A stretch of 50,549 nucleotides of DNA from Maribacter sp. GTDB taxonomy: Bacteria; Bacteroidota; Bacteroidia; Flavobacteriales; Flavobacteriaceae. Location of the stretch: NCBI GenBank assembly GCA_022865355.1, contig JALHST010000041.1, positions 1-50,549 on the forward strand. Reading direction: 5' to 3'. Below the pieces are notes generated by a model. It had not been told where the DNA came from. It worked only from the letters and a program-made list of their open reading frames with translations, and searched no databases. The first letter of the stretch is position 1; every line of letters starts with the position of its first letter. Shown here one piece after another: positions 16,992 through 25,991 of this stretch. The translations under genes and the position numbers were made by a program.

Positions 16992-18730
16992 GAGGAATCT
17001 TCAATAAAATACCATTTAAACTTTGTGTTGGCCTATTACTGGTATTTTGGCAATTTTCTTGCTCTAAAGGAAAAAAGGTAGACGCCTCCCAGCAATTAAA
17101 GGATATTATCGCTTCGGACGAGAATTTTAAATTATATGACTTTGAGGAATATCCCTTAGGTCTTTACGATTCCATTTTGGAAAGGAAAGAGGCGGATTTC
17201 GCAAAAGAACTGCTGGCGCGATTAGATTCGGTGGCAAAAAAAGACTTGACGGAAACCGAAAACATTTCCCTGGCACTTCTGCGGTTTACCCTTCAAAATA
17301 GAGTGGACGAATTTACATATCAAATGTATCTCAATCCCATACAATCGGATCAGGGTTTTCATCTGAATTTGAATTATAGGATCAAACCGATCTTGGATTA
17401 TGCCGATGCCAAGAAATATTTGAAAACCCTGAATGCCATTCCCATGTTTACCGAGCAGCATTTGGTACTGTTGAAGGCAGGCTTGAAAAAAGGACTTTCC
17501 CAACCAAAAATAATCTTTGAAGGATATGAATCGACCTATGATGAACATATCGTTGACAATTATACCGAGAGTAATTTCTATAGCCCATTTGAGAATTTGC
17601 CCGATGCCTTGTCCCAGGATCAGAAAGATTCAGTTTTAACGGCCGCCAAGAAAGCTATTGAGGAGAAAGTGGTGCCCTCTTTCAAAAAAATAAAGAAATT
17701 TTTTGAAGAAGAATATATTCCGAATACCCGAGAATCTATTGGGGTATCGGAGACGCCGAATGGTTCTGAATTTTATCAAAATAGAATCAATTATTATACG
17801 ACTACCGACGAATATACCGCTGAGGATATACACAACATCGGGCTAAAGGAAGTGGCGCGAATCAGGGCCGAGATGGAGAAAATAATTGTCGAGCTGGGCT
17901 TCAAGGGCACATTTGCCGAATTCTTGACGTTTCTCCGAACCGACCCACAGTTTTATGCAAAAACGGGTACCGACTTATTAAAGGACGCCCGGGACATTGC
18001 CAAACGCATCGATGCAGAACTGCCAAAATACTTCATTACCTTGCCAAGAAAGCCCTATGGGGTAAAAAAAGTGCCCGATGCCATTGCGCCGAAGTACACC
18101 GGGGGAAGGTATTCAGGGCCTTCAAGCGATACGCAGCCGGGATATTATTTGGTAAACACCTATAAATTGAATAGCCGCCCGTTGTATGTGCTACCATCCC
18201 TTACCGCCCATGAAGCCGTTCCAGGTCACCATTTACAAGGCGCGCTGAATGCAGAACTTGGGGATAGTATCCCAAAATTTCGAAAAAATCTTTATTTATC
18301 GGCCTATGGGGAAGGGTGGGCATTGTATACCGAATTTTTGGGCAATGATATGGGCATTTATACCACGCCGTACGAGGAGTTTGGAAAGCTGACCTACGAA
18401 ATGTGGCGTGCTTGCCGATTGGTGGTCGATACCGGGATTCATGCCAAAGGGTGGACCAAACAACAGGTTTTGGATTATATGCTAACAAATACTGCCTTGT
18501 CGGAACATGAGGTCAATACCGAAACGGATCGGTATATTGCCTGGCCGGGGCAGGCTATCTCATATAAAATGGGGGAATTAAAAATTCGGGAACTCCGTCA
18601 AAAATGTGAGAAAGCCTTAGGTGCTAAATTCGATATCCGTAAATTTCATGAAATTATCCTTGAACAAGGTACGGTAACGCTTCCTATCTTGGAACAAAGA
18701 ATAAACGCATTTCTCGAATCAAGTAAATAA
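16988..18730 (+). CDS. DUF885 family putative zinc peptidase (lipoprotein)
   Basis: A 580-residue DUF885 protein with a lipoprotein signal (WQFSC lipobox) and the metallopeptidase-like motif HEAVPGHHLQ near residue 410, an HExxxGHH variant of the gluzincin type. Members are thought to hydrolyse peptides, but substrates are poorly known. I chose the ATG at 16988, which overlaps the dehydrogenase stop codon (ATGA) and begins the signal peptide; the frame is open from 16868, but that part lies inside the upstream gene. Placed between hydroxyproline genes, it may release hydroxyproline-containing peptides at the envelope (inference). The epimerase gene follows after 14 bases. Confidence 0.87.
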   Translation: MRGIFNKIPFKLCVGLLLVFWQFSCSKGKKVDASQQLKDIIASDENFKLYDFEEYPLGLYDSILERKEADFAKELLARLDSVAKKDLTETENISLALLRFTLQNRVDEFTYQMYLNPIQSDQGFHLNLNYRIKPILDYADAKKYLKTLNAIPMFTEQHLVLLKAGLKKGLSQPKIIFEGYESTYDEHIVDNYTESNFYSPFENLPDALSQDQKDSVLTAAKKAIEEKVVPSFKKIKKFFEEEYIPNTRESIGVSETPNGSEFYQNRINYYTTTDEYTAEDIHNIGLKEVARIRAEMEKIIVELGFKGTFAEFLTFLRTDPQFYAKTGTDLLKDARDIAKRIDAELPKYFITLPRKPYGVKKVPDAIAPKYTGGRYSGPSSDTQPGYYLVNTYKLNSRPLYVLPSLTAHEAVPGHHLQGALNAELGDSIPKFRKNLYLSAYGEGWALYTEFLGNDMGIYTTPYEEFGKLTYEMWRACRLVVDTGIHAKGWTKQQVLDYMLTNTALSEHEVNTETDRYIAWPGQAISYKMGELKIRELRQKCEKALGAKFDIRKFHEIILEQGTVTLPILEQRINAFLESSK

Positions 18731-18744
18731 CGATCTGATTTCTT

Positions 18745-19755
18745 ATGGCAAGAACTACATTTACTTGCATCGATGCCCATACCTGTGGTAATCCCGTTAG
18801 GGTGGTGGTATCAGGTGGTCCCAAACTTCAAGGAGATACCATGGTAGAAAAAAGACAACATTTTATTAAGGAATACGATTGGATTCGACAAGGCCTAATG
18901 TTCGAACCCCGGGGCCATGACATGATGAGCGGAAGCATTTTTTATCCACCTGCACATCCCGAGAATGACTTTGGAATATTATTTATAGAGACCAGTGGCT
19001 GCTTACCGATGTGCGGTCATGGTACAATTGGGGCAATAACCATCGGTATCGAGGAAGGACTTATTCATCCGAAGACACCTGGAAAGGTGCGTATGGAGAC
19101 GCCGGCAGGATTGGTACACATTGAATATCAACAGTCGGGGAATAAAGTAGATTGGGTTAAACTCACCAATGTTAAATCATACTTGGCAGCAACGGAATTG
19201 TCCGTCGAAAGTTCCGATTTGGGCCCCTTGACCTTCGATGTAGCCTATGGTGGTAATTTTTATGCCATTATCGACCCACAAAAGAATTTTAAGGGGATCC
19301 AGAACTATACCGCTAGTAAATTGATTCAGTTTAGTCAGGAAATAAGAAAAAATATCAATCGCAAATACCCCGATAAATTTATCCATCCCACTGAACCGAC
19401 CATCCGTGATGTGAGCCATATTCTTTGGGCAGGGGAGACCCTGTCCCCCAATGCTACGGCACGCAACGCCGTATTTTATGGCGATAAGGCCATTGATAGG
19501 TCGCCTTGTGGCACAGGAACTTCGGCACGTATGGCGCAGTGGCACGCGCAGGGGAAACTTAAAGTCGGGGAGGAGTTCATTCACGAAAGCTATATCGGCT
19601 CCCAGTTTATAGGCCGGATTGTTGAAGAGACCTTCCTAGCGGCTAGGCCGGCCATTGTGCCAAGCATACAAGGCTGGGCCAAAATATATGGGCATAATAC
19701 CATCGTAATCGATGAAGAAGATGATCCCTATGCCCATGGGTTTCAAGTGATTTGA
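18745..19755 (+). CDS. 4-hydroxyproline 2-epimerase (proline racemase family)
   Basis: A 336-residue member of the proline racemase/epimerase family. Both catalytic residues are cysteines: about C90 in MCGHGTIG and about C255 in DRSPCGTGTSA. A Cys/Cys pair indicates an epimerase or racemase and argues against trans-3-hydroxyproline dehydratase, which has threonine at the first site. It should convert trans-4-hydroxy-L-proline to cis-4-hydroxy-D-proline in the cytoplasm without a cofactor. The neighbouring oxidase, deaminase and dehydrogenase complete that pathway, which makes hydroxyproline more likely than proline as substrate. Gap to the upstream gene is 14 bases. Confidence 0.9.
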   Translation: MARTTFTCIDAHTCGNPVRVVVSGGPKLQGDTMVEKRQHFIKEYDWIRQGLMFEPRGHDMMSGSIFYPPAHPENDFGILFIETSGCLPMCGHGTIGAITIGIEEGLIHPKTPGKVRMETPAGLVHIEYQQSGNKVDWVKLTNVKSYLAATELSVESSDLGPLTFDVAYGGNFYAIIDPQKNFKGIQNYTASKLIQFSQEIRKNINRKYPDKFIHPTEPTIRDVSHILWAGETLSPNATARNAVFYGDKAIDRSPCGTGTSARMAQWHAQGKLKVGEEFIHESYIGSQFIGRIVEETFLAARPAIVPSIQGWAKIYGHNTIVIDEEDDPYAHGFQVI

Positions 19756-19853
19756 TTATATGAAATTCTTTTACAAGAAATAGTATTTATACGATAAATC
19801 GATAGGATTAGCTTCAAAAATTTTAAACGACTCATTAGCACATTTTTTGAAAT

Positions 19854-21101
19854 TTGAAAAATATAGTTATCATAGGTGGGGGTATAATAGGATTAAGTTC
19901 GGCCTATTTTCTGCAAAAGGAAGGCCATAGCGTTACCGTCCTTGATAAATCTGACATCACCTCAGGCGCTTCTTTTGTAAATGCGGGGTATATTACCCCA
20001 AGCCATATCATTCCATTGGCTTCCCCTGGCAAGATTGCCCAAGGAATTAAATGGATGTTCGACTCCTCGAGTCCGTTTTACATTAAACCGCGTTGGGATA
20101 TCGATTTCTTCAAATGGTCCTGGTACTTCCATAAATCATCTACCAAGGAAAAAGTCGAAAAGGCCATTCCGGTTATAAAGGATATCAATATACTGAGCCG
20201 CGGACTATTTGAGGAGATGAAGGCATCGGGGGATATGGGCGATTTTCAATTGGAGAGAAAAGGATTGTTGATGCTTTACAAGACCGATGCTTCTTTTGAA
20301 CATGAAATTGAAGTGGCTCGAAAGGCAAGTTTTTTAGGGTTGGAAGTAAAGGAACTGAATAAGGCCGATCTGGAAAAAATAGAGCCGAATGTAAAAATAG
20401 ATGCCAAAGGGGCCATTCACTATGAATGTGACGGCCATACGACCCCGACCGAGCTGATGCCTAAATTGGTGCACTACCTGAGAAAAGTAGGCGTTGACAT
20501 TCGAACCGATGAGGAAGTTACCGAACTGTCGGTGGCAAATGCCAAGATTACCCGAATTACCACCACAAAAGGCGATTTTACGGCCGACGAAGTGGTATTG
20601 GCAGCGGGATCATGGAGTGCCGACATCTCAAAGAAACTTCATATAAATTTGCCTTTACAGGCAGGTAAAGGATATCGCATAAATGTTTCCAGGCCTACGG
20701 GCATATCGATGCCGGCGATATTAATGGAAGCCAGTATGGCCGTTACCCCTATGAAAGGATTTACCCGTTTTGCGGGCACCATGGAATTTTCAGGCATCAA
20801 TGACCTGATACGGAAAGAAAGGGTACGGGCGATTGTCAAAGGCGCCGAATCTTTTTATCCTGAATTGAAAATCAACGAGACCGAAATGGAAGCCGCTAGA
20901 ACGGGCCTGCGACCGGTTTCCCCTGACGGACTGCCTTATATAGGACGGTCAAAATACGTCAACAATCTGACCTTTGCTACGGGACATGCCATGATGGGTT
21001 GGAGCCTCGGCCCCGCCACTGGGAAGTTAATTTCAGAAATCATCGATAGGAAAAAGACATCGATGGATATTAGCGCCTTTCACCCTGATCGCAAATTTTA
21101 A
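19854..21101 (+). CDS. FAD-dependent D-hydroxyproline dehydrogenase (DadA-like)
   Basis: A 415-residue DAO-superfamily flavoprotein. The N-terminal dinucleotide fold reads IVIIGGGIIGLSSAYFL, and a C-terminal FAD contact is near TGLRPVSPDGLPYIGR and GHAMMGWSLGPATGKL. By context it oxidises cis-4-hydroxy-D-proline to 1-pyrroline-4-hydroxy-2-carboxylate, passing electrons to the respiratory chain. The start is TTG at 19854: an in-frame TGA lies at 19848-19850, and any later ATG would delete the FAD-binding strand. A general D-amino acid dehydrogenase is the alternative. It is the last gene of the core pathway; an antisense gene overlaps its end by 4 bases. Confidence 0.87.
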   Translation: MKNIVIIGGGIIGLSSAYFLQKEGHSVTVLDKSDITSGASFVNAGYITPSHIIPLASPGKIAQGIKWMFDSSSPFYIKPRWDIDFFKWSWYFHKSSTKEKVEKAIPVIKDINILSRGLFEEMKASGDMGDFQLERKGLLMLYKTDASFEHEIEVARKASFLGLEVKELNKADLEKIEPNVKIDAKGAIHYECDGHTTPTELMPKLVHYLRKVGVDIRTDEEVTELSVANAKITRITTTKGDFTADEVVLAAGSWSADISKKLHINLPLQAGKGYRINVSRPTGISMPAILMEASMAVTPMKGFTRFAGTMEFSGINDLIRKERVRAIVKGAESFYPELKINETEMEAARTGLRPVSPDGLPYIGRSKYVNNLTFATGHAMMGWSLGPATGKLISEIIDRKKTSMDISAFHPDRKF

Positions 21102-21529
21102 CAAGAAGAATCTGCTACTATTTTCCATTGCCCATCAATGCGCCTAAAAATTATTAGAAAAGTCCCGTGGGCATTTCCCACCTCCCGGGTCAAATGATAT
21201 TGCCCCATCACCCAATAGGCATCATCGCTTATCTTCGTAATATCATCGATAATGAAATTCAAATTACCAGTCTCCGCCTTGCCCGGGTAGCGTTTTTTAT
21301 AATTGGCCAGTGTGGGCTCCCATCCTCTTGTTAGACCATTGCTTCCGTAGAATTTTAAGGAATCGGATTTCCAATAGCCATCCATGAAGGCGTCAATATC
21401 GTTCAATGACCAAGCTTTCCGCTGTTCATCCAAAATAGATTTAATTGCCAGGATATCAGCCTTTTCATCAGTCTGTTTGGTACAAGAAATAACAATAAGG
21501 GCCATTAGTAGAATTTGTATAGGTTTCAT
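21098..21529 (-). CDS. DUF4440 / NTF2-like lipoprotein
   Basis: A 143-residue small lipoprotein (lipobox IVISC) with a SnoaL/NTF2-like cone fold of the DUF4440 type, seen in EQRKAWSLNDIDAFMDGYW near the start and FRRIDGQWKIVADSSC at the end. Such proteins are usually ligand-binding or of unknown function. It faces the hydroxyproline operon, overlapping the flavoprotein stop by 4 bases, so it interrupts the rightward gene run. No promoter element was clear upstream. Confidence 0.8.
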   Translation of the reverse strand: MKPIQILLMALIVISCTKQTDEKADILAIKSILDEQRKAWSLNDIDAFMDGYWKSDSLKFYGSNGLTRGWEPTLANYKKRYPGKAETGNLNFIIDDITKISDDAYWVMGQYHLTREVGNAHGTFLIIFRRIDGQWKIVADSSC

Positions 21530-21708
21530 ATTAAAATGTTTTTGCGAAGTAAGTTACCAAAATCGCTTGATAAAATTTCCATAGGTAATGTTTGTTATTT
21601 TATCGTGTGTAAATTAATTCTTTGCTATCTTGTTTATCATTTGAAAGACCCATTGATCAATGCGCTTTAAAAGTTGATCAGGGGAAGGCATGATACAAGT
21701 AAAAATCT

Positions 21709-22539
21709 ATGAAAATTTATAAGACAAAGAATGGAGCGGTCGTTGAACTCAAAAATAATTTTTACTATAAGGAGCCGGTAAATTGGGATACCCTGGTAAA
21801 TCGAAAAGATCTACACGGCGTCTTGCTTAACGATATAAAGAAATGGTCAAGGCTGCAAAATTTTGAGATAGATACCAATATTCAAGCGCCTATAGCGAAT
21901 CAGGAAATTTGGGCCTCGGGGGTTACTTATAAGCGCAGTAGGGAGGCTCGTATGGAGGAATCCAAAAAAGCAGGCGGAGGCTCATTTTATGACCGGGTAT
22001 ATGATGCCGATCGCCCGGAATTATTTTTCAAGGCGACGCCGGCGAGAACGGTTGGAAATGGTGGAAAGGTGCGAATCAGAAAAGATTCGACCTGGGACGT
22101 GCCGGAACCTGAGTTAACCCTCTTTATTTGTTCGGAAGGAAGTATCGAGGGCTATACCATTGGTAATGATATGAGTTCGCGCAGTATAGAGGGCGAAAAT
22201 CCCTTATACCTTCCCCAGGCGAAAACCTATGATGGATGCGCAGGCCTTGGGCCGTGCATTTATGTGCCCGAAAAGCCGATCGCCCCTGAATCGATGATCT
22301 CCTTGGAGATTTTTCGAAAGAAAGGGAGCATTTTTAAGGGTCAGATCGCTATCAGCAATATGAAACGGAAACATCAGGAGTTGGTAGGGTTTCTGTTTCG
22401 GGAATGTAGCTTTCCAAAAGGGGTTTTTCTGATGACCGGTACCGGTATTATTCCCCCCGATGAATTTACCTTGAAATCCGGAGATGAAATTCGAATTCAG
22501 ATCGAGCACATAGGTGTCTTGGTGAATTTCGTTGCCTAG
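21709..22539 (+). CDS. FAH-family protein, 2-keto-3-deoxypentonate dehydratase-like
   Basis: A 276-residue fumarylacetoacetate hydrolase-fold protein. Segments such as WASGVTYKRSREAR, YDADRPELFFKA, PEPELTLFI, SRSIEGENPLYLPQ and TGTGI closely resemble, from memory, the archaeal 2-keto-3-deoxy-D-arabinonate dehydratase (KdaD/AraD1 group) rather than true fumarylacetoacetase. The glutamates in PEPEL are expected Mg2+ ligands. The KdaD reaction yields 2-oxoglutarate semialdehyde, the substrate of the dehydrogenase at 15408-16991, which explains its presence here. No sugar dehydrogenase or pentonate dehydratase is in the window, so the true substrate is uncertain. It lies 170 bases past the antisense DUF4440 gene. 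Confidence 0.83.
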   Translation: MKIYKTKNGAVVELKNNFYYKEPVNWDTLVNRKDLHGVLLNDIKKWSRLQNFEIDTNIQAPIANQEIWASGVTYKRSREARMEESKKAGGGSFYDRVYDADRPELFFKATPARTVGNGGKVRIRKDSTWDVPEPELTLFICSEGSIEGYTIGNDMSSRSIEGENPLYLPQAKTYDGCAGLGPCIYVPEKPIAPESMISLEIFRKKGSIFKGQIAISNMKRKHQELVGFLFRECSFPKGVFLMTGTGIIPPDEFTLKSGDEIRIQIEHIGVLVNFVA

Positions 22540-22638
22540 GGTAACCTAAATTATTGAAGGAGGTAGCGTCGAATAATTCAATTCCTATGTTTTATCTTTA
22601 ATTGTTTTTTTTAAGTTGAAATCTTAATTTTAGGGAAT

Positions 22639-23517
22639 ATGGCGACACAGCGAGATCTTGCGGAAACTCATGAACTGGTTTCTAATATATTTAGGATACC
22701 AAAGACCAAATCAGAATGGGAGCCCTATCGATTGACCGATGATCAGGTGGGGCATTTTCATGAATATGGCTATGTATCGGGCATACAATTGCTGGATGAT
22801 ACCCAAATCGCCATTTTACGCAAGGAACTCGCCGAGGTAATGGATCCGAAACACCCTGGGCATGGTTTGTTCTATGAGTTTCACAGCAATGAATCAAGCG
22901 ATCCAAATTCGGTATTATTCCATTCCTTGGGCCATTGGCGAATTTCGGAAGGCTTTCACGATGTACTATGGAACCCTGCTTTTCTGATGGCCGCCTACCA
23001 GCTTTTAGGGAATAAACCCGTTCGTTTTTGGCACGACCAGCTCTTTTATAAACCGGCAAAGCACGGCGGCGTTGTGGCTTGGCATCAGGATTATTCGTAT
23101 TGGACCCGAACGGTCGCCATGCAGCATCTAACGTGTTGGACTGGTCTTGACGATGCGAGTACTGAAAATGGATGCCTCTACTATATTCCAAAAAGCCATA
23201 CATGGGGTTTGTTGAATGCCCCTGAGTTAGCGGGAAACATGGAAGGCATCAAAGATTACCTCTCGCCTGGACAACTAGCTGAATTTAAACCCATCCCCAT
23301 CGAATTGAAAAAGGGGTATGCCACGTTTCATCATCCTTTGATGGTGCATGGTTCCTATGAAAATACCTCGAGTAGAAGTAGAAGGGCTTTTGTCCTGAAC
23401 GTTTTTGCCGATGGGACGATCAGCAATACCGATGATGAATTATTGAAAGGCGTACCCCCGATTCCTAAAGGCGGGAAAATGCAGGGTAAATTTTTCCCTT
23501 TGCTATTTAAAGGATAG
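22639..23517 (+). CDS. Phytanoyl-CoA dioxygenase (PhyH) family protein
   Basis: A 292-residue Fe(II)/2-oxoglutarate-dependent oxygenase. The metal facial triad is visible: H149 and D151 in WHQDYSYW and about H237 in MVHGSYENTSSRSRRAF, whose arginines are expected to hold 2-oxoglutarate. PhyH proteins hydroxylate small molecules including amino acid derivatives, so the substrate cannot be assigned. The gene follows the FAH-family gene in the same direction after 99 bases. A product route into 2-oxoglutarate semialdehyde is a reasonable inference. It converges on the flavoprotein gene at 23556 with no visible terminator. Confidence 0.85.
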   Translation: MATQRDLAETHELVSNIFRIPKTKSEWEPYRLTDDQVGHFHEYGYVSGIQLLDDTQIAILRKELAEVMDPKHPGHGLFYEFHSNESSDPNSVLFHSLGHWRISEGFHDVLWNPAFLMAAYQLLGNKPVRFWHDQLFYKPAKHGGVVAWHQDYSYWTRTVAMQHLTCWTGLDDASTENGCLYYIPKSHTWGLLNAPELAGNMEGIKDYLSPGQLAEFKPIPIELKKGYATFHHPLMVHGSYENTSSRSRRAFVLNVFADGTISNTDDELLKGVPPIPKGGKMQGKFFPLLFKG

Positions 23518-23555
23518 GCGTATTTAAAAATCGAACGTATGGCCCAACTTCGTCA

Positions 23556-25256
23556 TTAGACCGATTTTTTTTCTCTTTTTGAAGCTTCCTTCGATTTTCT
23601 AACCTGTATTTTGTTCAACATCCAGGCGGGATAATCTGTGGCATCCTCCGCCTCGTAGATCCTCAATTCCTGTGTATCATCGTGCAGTAAAAGCTCATCC
23701 GCTTTTTTCCGCAATATTAAGGCGGCGGTATTCACCCCCGAATGGGAGGCGCCGGCGACGCCGTGAGAGAGGATACTGGCCCCGCATAGATAGAGATTTT
23801 CTATTTCGCTTTTGGCCTTGAAGGCAAACGGACCGATATGCATAAGGCTCTTTTCGGTCCCATAGACATTACCTCGGGTGGTATTGATGTAATATTCATT
23901 GGTAATCGGTGTCCCCAGTTCCTGATGCACAATATGATCGCGTATTCCCGGAACAACCTTTTCAAGGCCGTTCAACATCTTTTGGATCAATCGTTCCTTA
24001 AAATGTAAATACGCCAAGGACCGCTCGCTATCCTCATGTTCAAACGGTTCAAAGGCGGTATAATCGATGAAGGTTATTGCTTCGATCGTATGATGCTTGC
24101 CATCGAAGCTTGTTGGGTCCTTTAGTGTAGTACAACTAATGAACATGCCCTCGAAAGTTTCCCCGGCTTTAATATTGCCCTTCATCATTGAATCATAAAG
24201 TTCATCTACATCCTTATTGGGCATCAACCATATGTTTCCTGAATCGAGTCCTGCAGCTCGTAGATCCATTGCGACGTTTAAAAAAAGCATTAGCGAAGTG
24301 CAGGAATATTTCGTTTTACGAAGCTTTTTATAGAGTTTTTTGCTAATATGTTCCTGTCCCACCAAGTTGAGATAGGTCAAGCCTACATCGGCATTGGAGA
24401 TAATATGTTTAGCGTAGTATGAGCGACCGTTTTCAAGAAGGACGCCTACGGCCTTTTTTTTCCTTTCCCCTTCTATCAGGATACGTTTCACACTTTGATG
24501 GGTACGTATTTCCCCGCCATATTTCTTTATGGCGTTGGTCATTGATTTTATCAATGCCCCACCACCGCCCATAGGGTAATAGCCCCCTTTAAAATAATGT
24601 TCCATTACCGCACAATGCAATGGAAAACTTGCTTTTCGCGGTTGCAGGCCATGATCGCCACATTGTATGTTCAGGATATTCTTTAACAAGGGGTCCTTGA
24701 TGTGCCAATTGATAACCCGACGAAGGCTGAAAAGTCCAAACTTCCCCATATGACGCGTTCGATAAGGCACGGTAATATTCTCCCAAAATCCACTTAATTT
24801 TGGAATAAGCTGCAATTGAGTACTTACATTACGCACCAACTGAAGATATTTATGTATGCGTTTTTTTTCCTTGGGAAACCGAAGGGAAAGTCGATCAATG
24901 AGATCTTCCAGATTAGATGGGAAATCAAATCGTTCATCACCGATCCAACAATGCTCATAGCCATCGGGATTCATTCTGAAGAAAACCAGGTCATTGGCAA
25001 TCCCTAGCCCTTTGTATAGGTTATTGGTAGATTCACCTTCACCTAATAATCCAACATAATGTACCCCAGGAGTAAAGCGATGGCCGTTTAGATAAAAACT
25101 ATGGCACCATCCTCCTGGAACATCGTGTTGTTCCAAGACCAGGACCTTTTGACCTTCCCGGGCAAGACAAATGGCAGTTGCAAGGCCACCAGCACCAGAT
25201 CCGATGATGATCGCGTCAAAATGATCCGGCAATACGCCATGGTGTTCTTCTCGCAA
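23556..25256 (-). CDS. RetSat/CrtI-like FAD-dependent oxidoreductase
   Basis: A 566-residue flavoprotein of the phytoene desaturase/amine oxidase superfamily. The N-terminal FAD site reads AIIIGSGAGGLATAICLAREG with the downstream GGWCHSF and GVHYVG motifs typical of carotenoid isomerases and all-trans-retinol 13,14-reductases. The C-terminal GASILSHGVAGASHSGVNTA is the second FAD motif. It likely reduces or isomerises a polyene or unsaturated lipid; no other carotenoid gene lies nearby. The C-terminal 50 residues are charged and lysine-rich. It is the last of a leftward gene group, about 36 bases after the GDSL gene. Confidence 0.85.
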   Translation of the reverse strand: MREEHHGVLPDHFDAIIIGSGAGGLATAICLAREGQKVLVLEQHDVPGGWCHSFYLNGHRFTPGVHYVGLLGEGESTNNLYKGLGIANDLVFFRMNPDGYEHCWIGDERFDFPSNLEDLIDRLSLRFPKEKKRIHKYLQLVRNVSTQLQLIPKLSGFWENITVPYRTRHMGKFGLFSLRRVINWHIKDPLLKNILNIQCGDHGLQPRKASFPLHCAVMEHYFKGGYYPMGGGGALIKSMTNAIKKYGGEIRTHQSVKRILIEGERKKKAVGVLLENGRSYYAKHIISNADVGLTYLNLVGQEHISKKLYKKLRKTKYSCTSLMLFLNVAMDLRAAGLDSGNIWLMPNKDVDELYDSMMKGNIKAGETFEGMFISCTTLKDPTSFDGKHHTIEAITFIDYTAFEPFEHEDSERSLAYLHFKERLIQKMLNGLEKVVPGIRDHIVHQELGTPITNEYYINTTRGNVYGTEKSLMHIGPFAFKAKSEIENLYLCGASILSHGVAGASHSGVNTAALILRKKADELLLHDDTQELRIYEAEDATDYPAWMLNKIQVRKSKEASKREKKSV

Positions 25257-25292
25257 AGGGGAATTCGATTTTATGTAATGTTATGAAAACTT

Positions 25293-25976
25293 CTATTTTT
25301 TTTGGTCCAAAGCCTGTGCAATGGCAGCTACTAACATGGGTTCCATAATGGCATATCCTTCGGCGGTGGGATGCACGCCGTCTTCGGCATACTTTTTCGG
25401 AAGCCCATTGCGATCATCGGCCATGGCCGAAAAATAATCTAGATATACGATACCCTTTTCTTCAGCATAGGTTTTGATCAATTTATTCAAAGCGGGAATT
25501 TTTTCATCAGGATGGAGACCGGGTCGCCACGGATAATCATAGGCTGGTAATACCGATGACAGCACCACCTGAATATCATTTTGATGTGCCAATTCGGCCA
25601 TTGATTTAAGGTTGTCAAGTATTTGATCTAGGGTCATTGGCCCCGTATTACCGGCTATATCATTGGTACCCGCGAGAATGACAACGACTTTTGGTTTGAG
25701 ATCGATAACGTCTTGACGAAAACGCAAAAGCATCTGGGGCGTGGTCTGTCCGCTAATTCCCCGATCAATATAGGGGTGGTCCTCAAAAAATTCAGGACGC
25801 GAATGCAACCAACCGATCGTAATCGAATTGCCCATAAAAACAACTCTATTTTCGCCATCTGCAGCTTGTGAAAGTTGCGCATTGGCTTCTTTGAACATTT
25901 CAAGATTGGCCCAATCCTGGGATTGTACCATTTGCGAAATTCCTAGGAAGGCTAGTAGGGATAACAAAATTTTCAT
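25293..25976 (-). CDS. Secreted SGNH/GDSL hydrolase
   Basis: A 227-residue SGNH-fold esterase or lipase with a cleavable signal peptide ending near residue 19 (MVQSQD). The four blocks are visible: GNSIT with the nucleophile serine, a glycine in RGISGQTT, GTNDIAG with its asparagine, and DGVHPTAEGY holding the catalytic Asp and His. Substrate classes include acetylated sugars and phospholipids. It should act in the periplasm or outside the cell. It lies 15 bases before the small membrane protein gene in the same direction, so the two may be co-transcribed. Confidence 0.9.
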   Translation of the reverse strand: MKILLSLLAFLGISQMVQSQDWANLEMFKEANAQLSQAADGENRVVFMGNSITIGWLHSRPEFFEDHPYIDRGISGQTTPQMLLRFRQDVIDLKPKVVVILAGTNDIAGNTGPMTLDQILDNLKSMAELAHQNDIQVVLSSVLPAYDYPWRPGLHPDEKIPALNKLIKTYAEEKGIVYLDYFSAMADDRNGLPKKYAEDGVHPTAEGYAIMEPMLVAAIAQALDQKK

Positions 25977-25991
25977 AACGAATGCGCTTAA

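Noticed and set aside
18745-19755. trans-3-hydroxyproline dehydratase
   Set aside because: The first catalytic residue is cysteine, not threonine.
22639-23517. Proline hydroxylase that feeds the hydroxyproline route
   Set aside because: PhyH family membership and position alone do not support a proline substrate.
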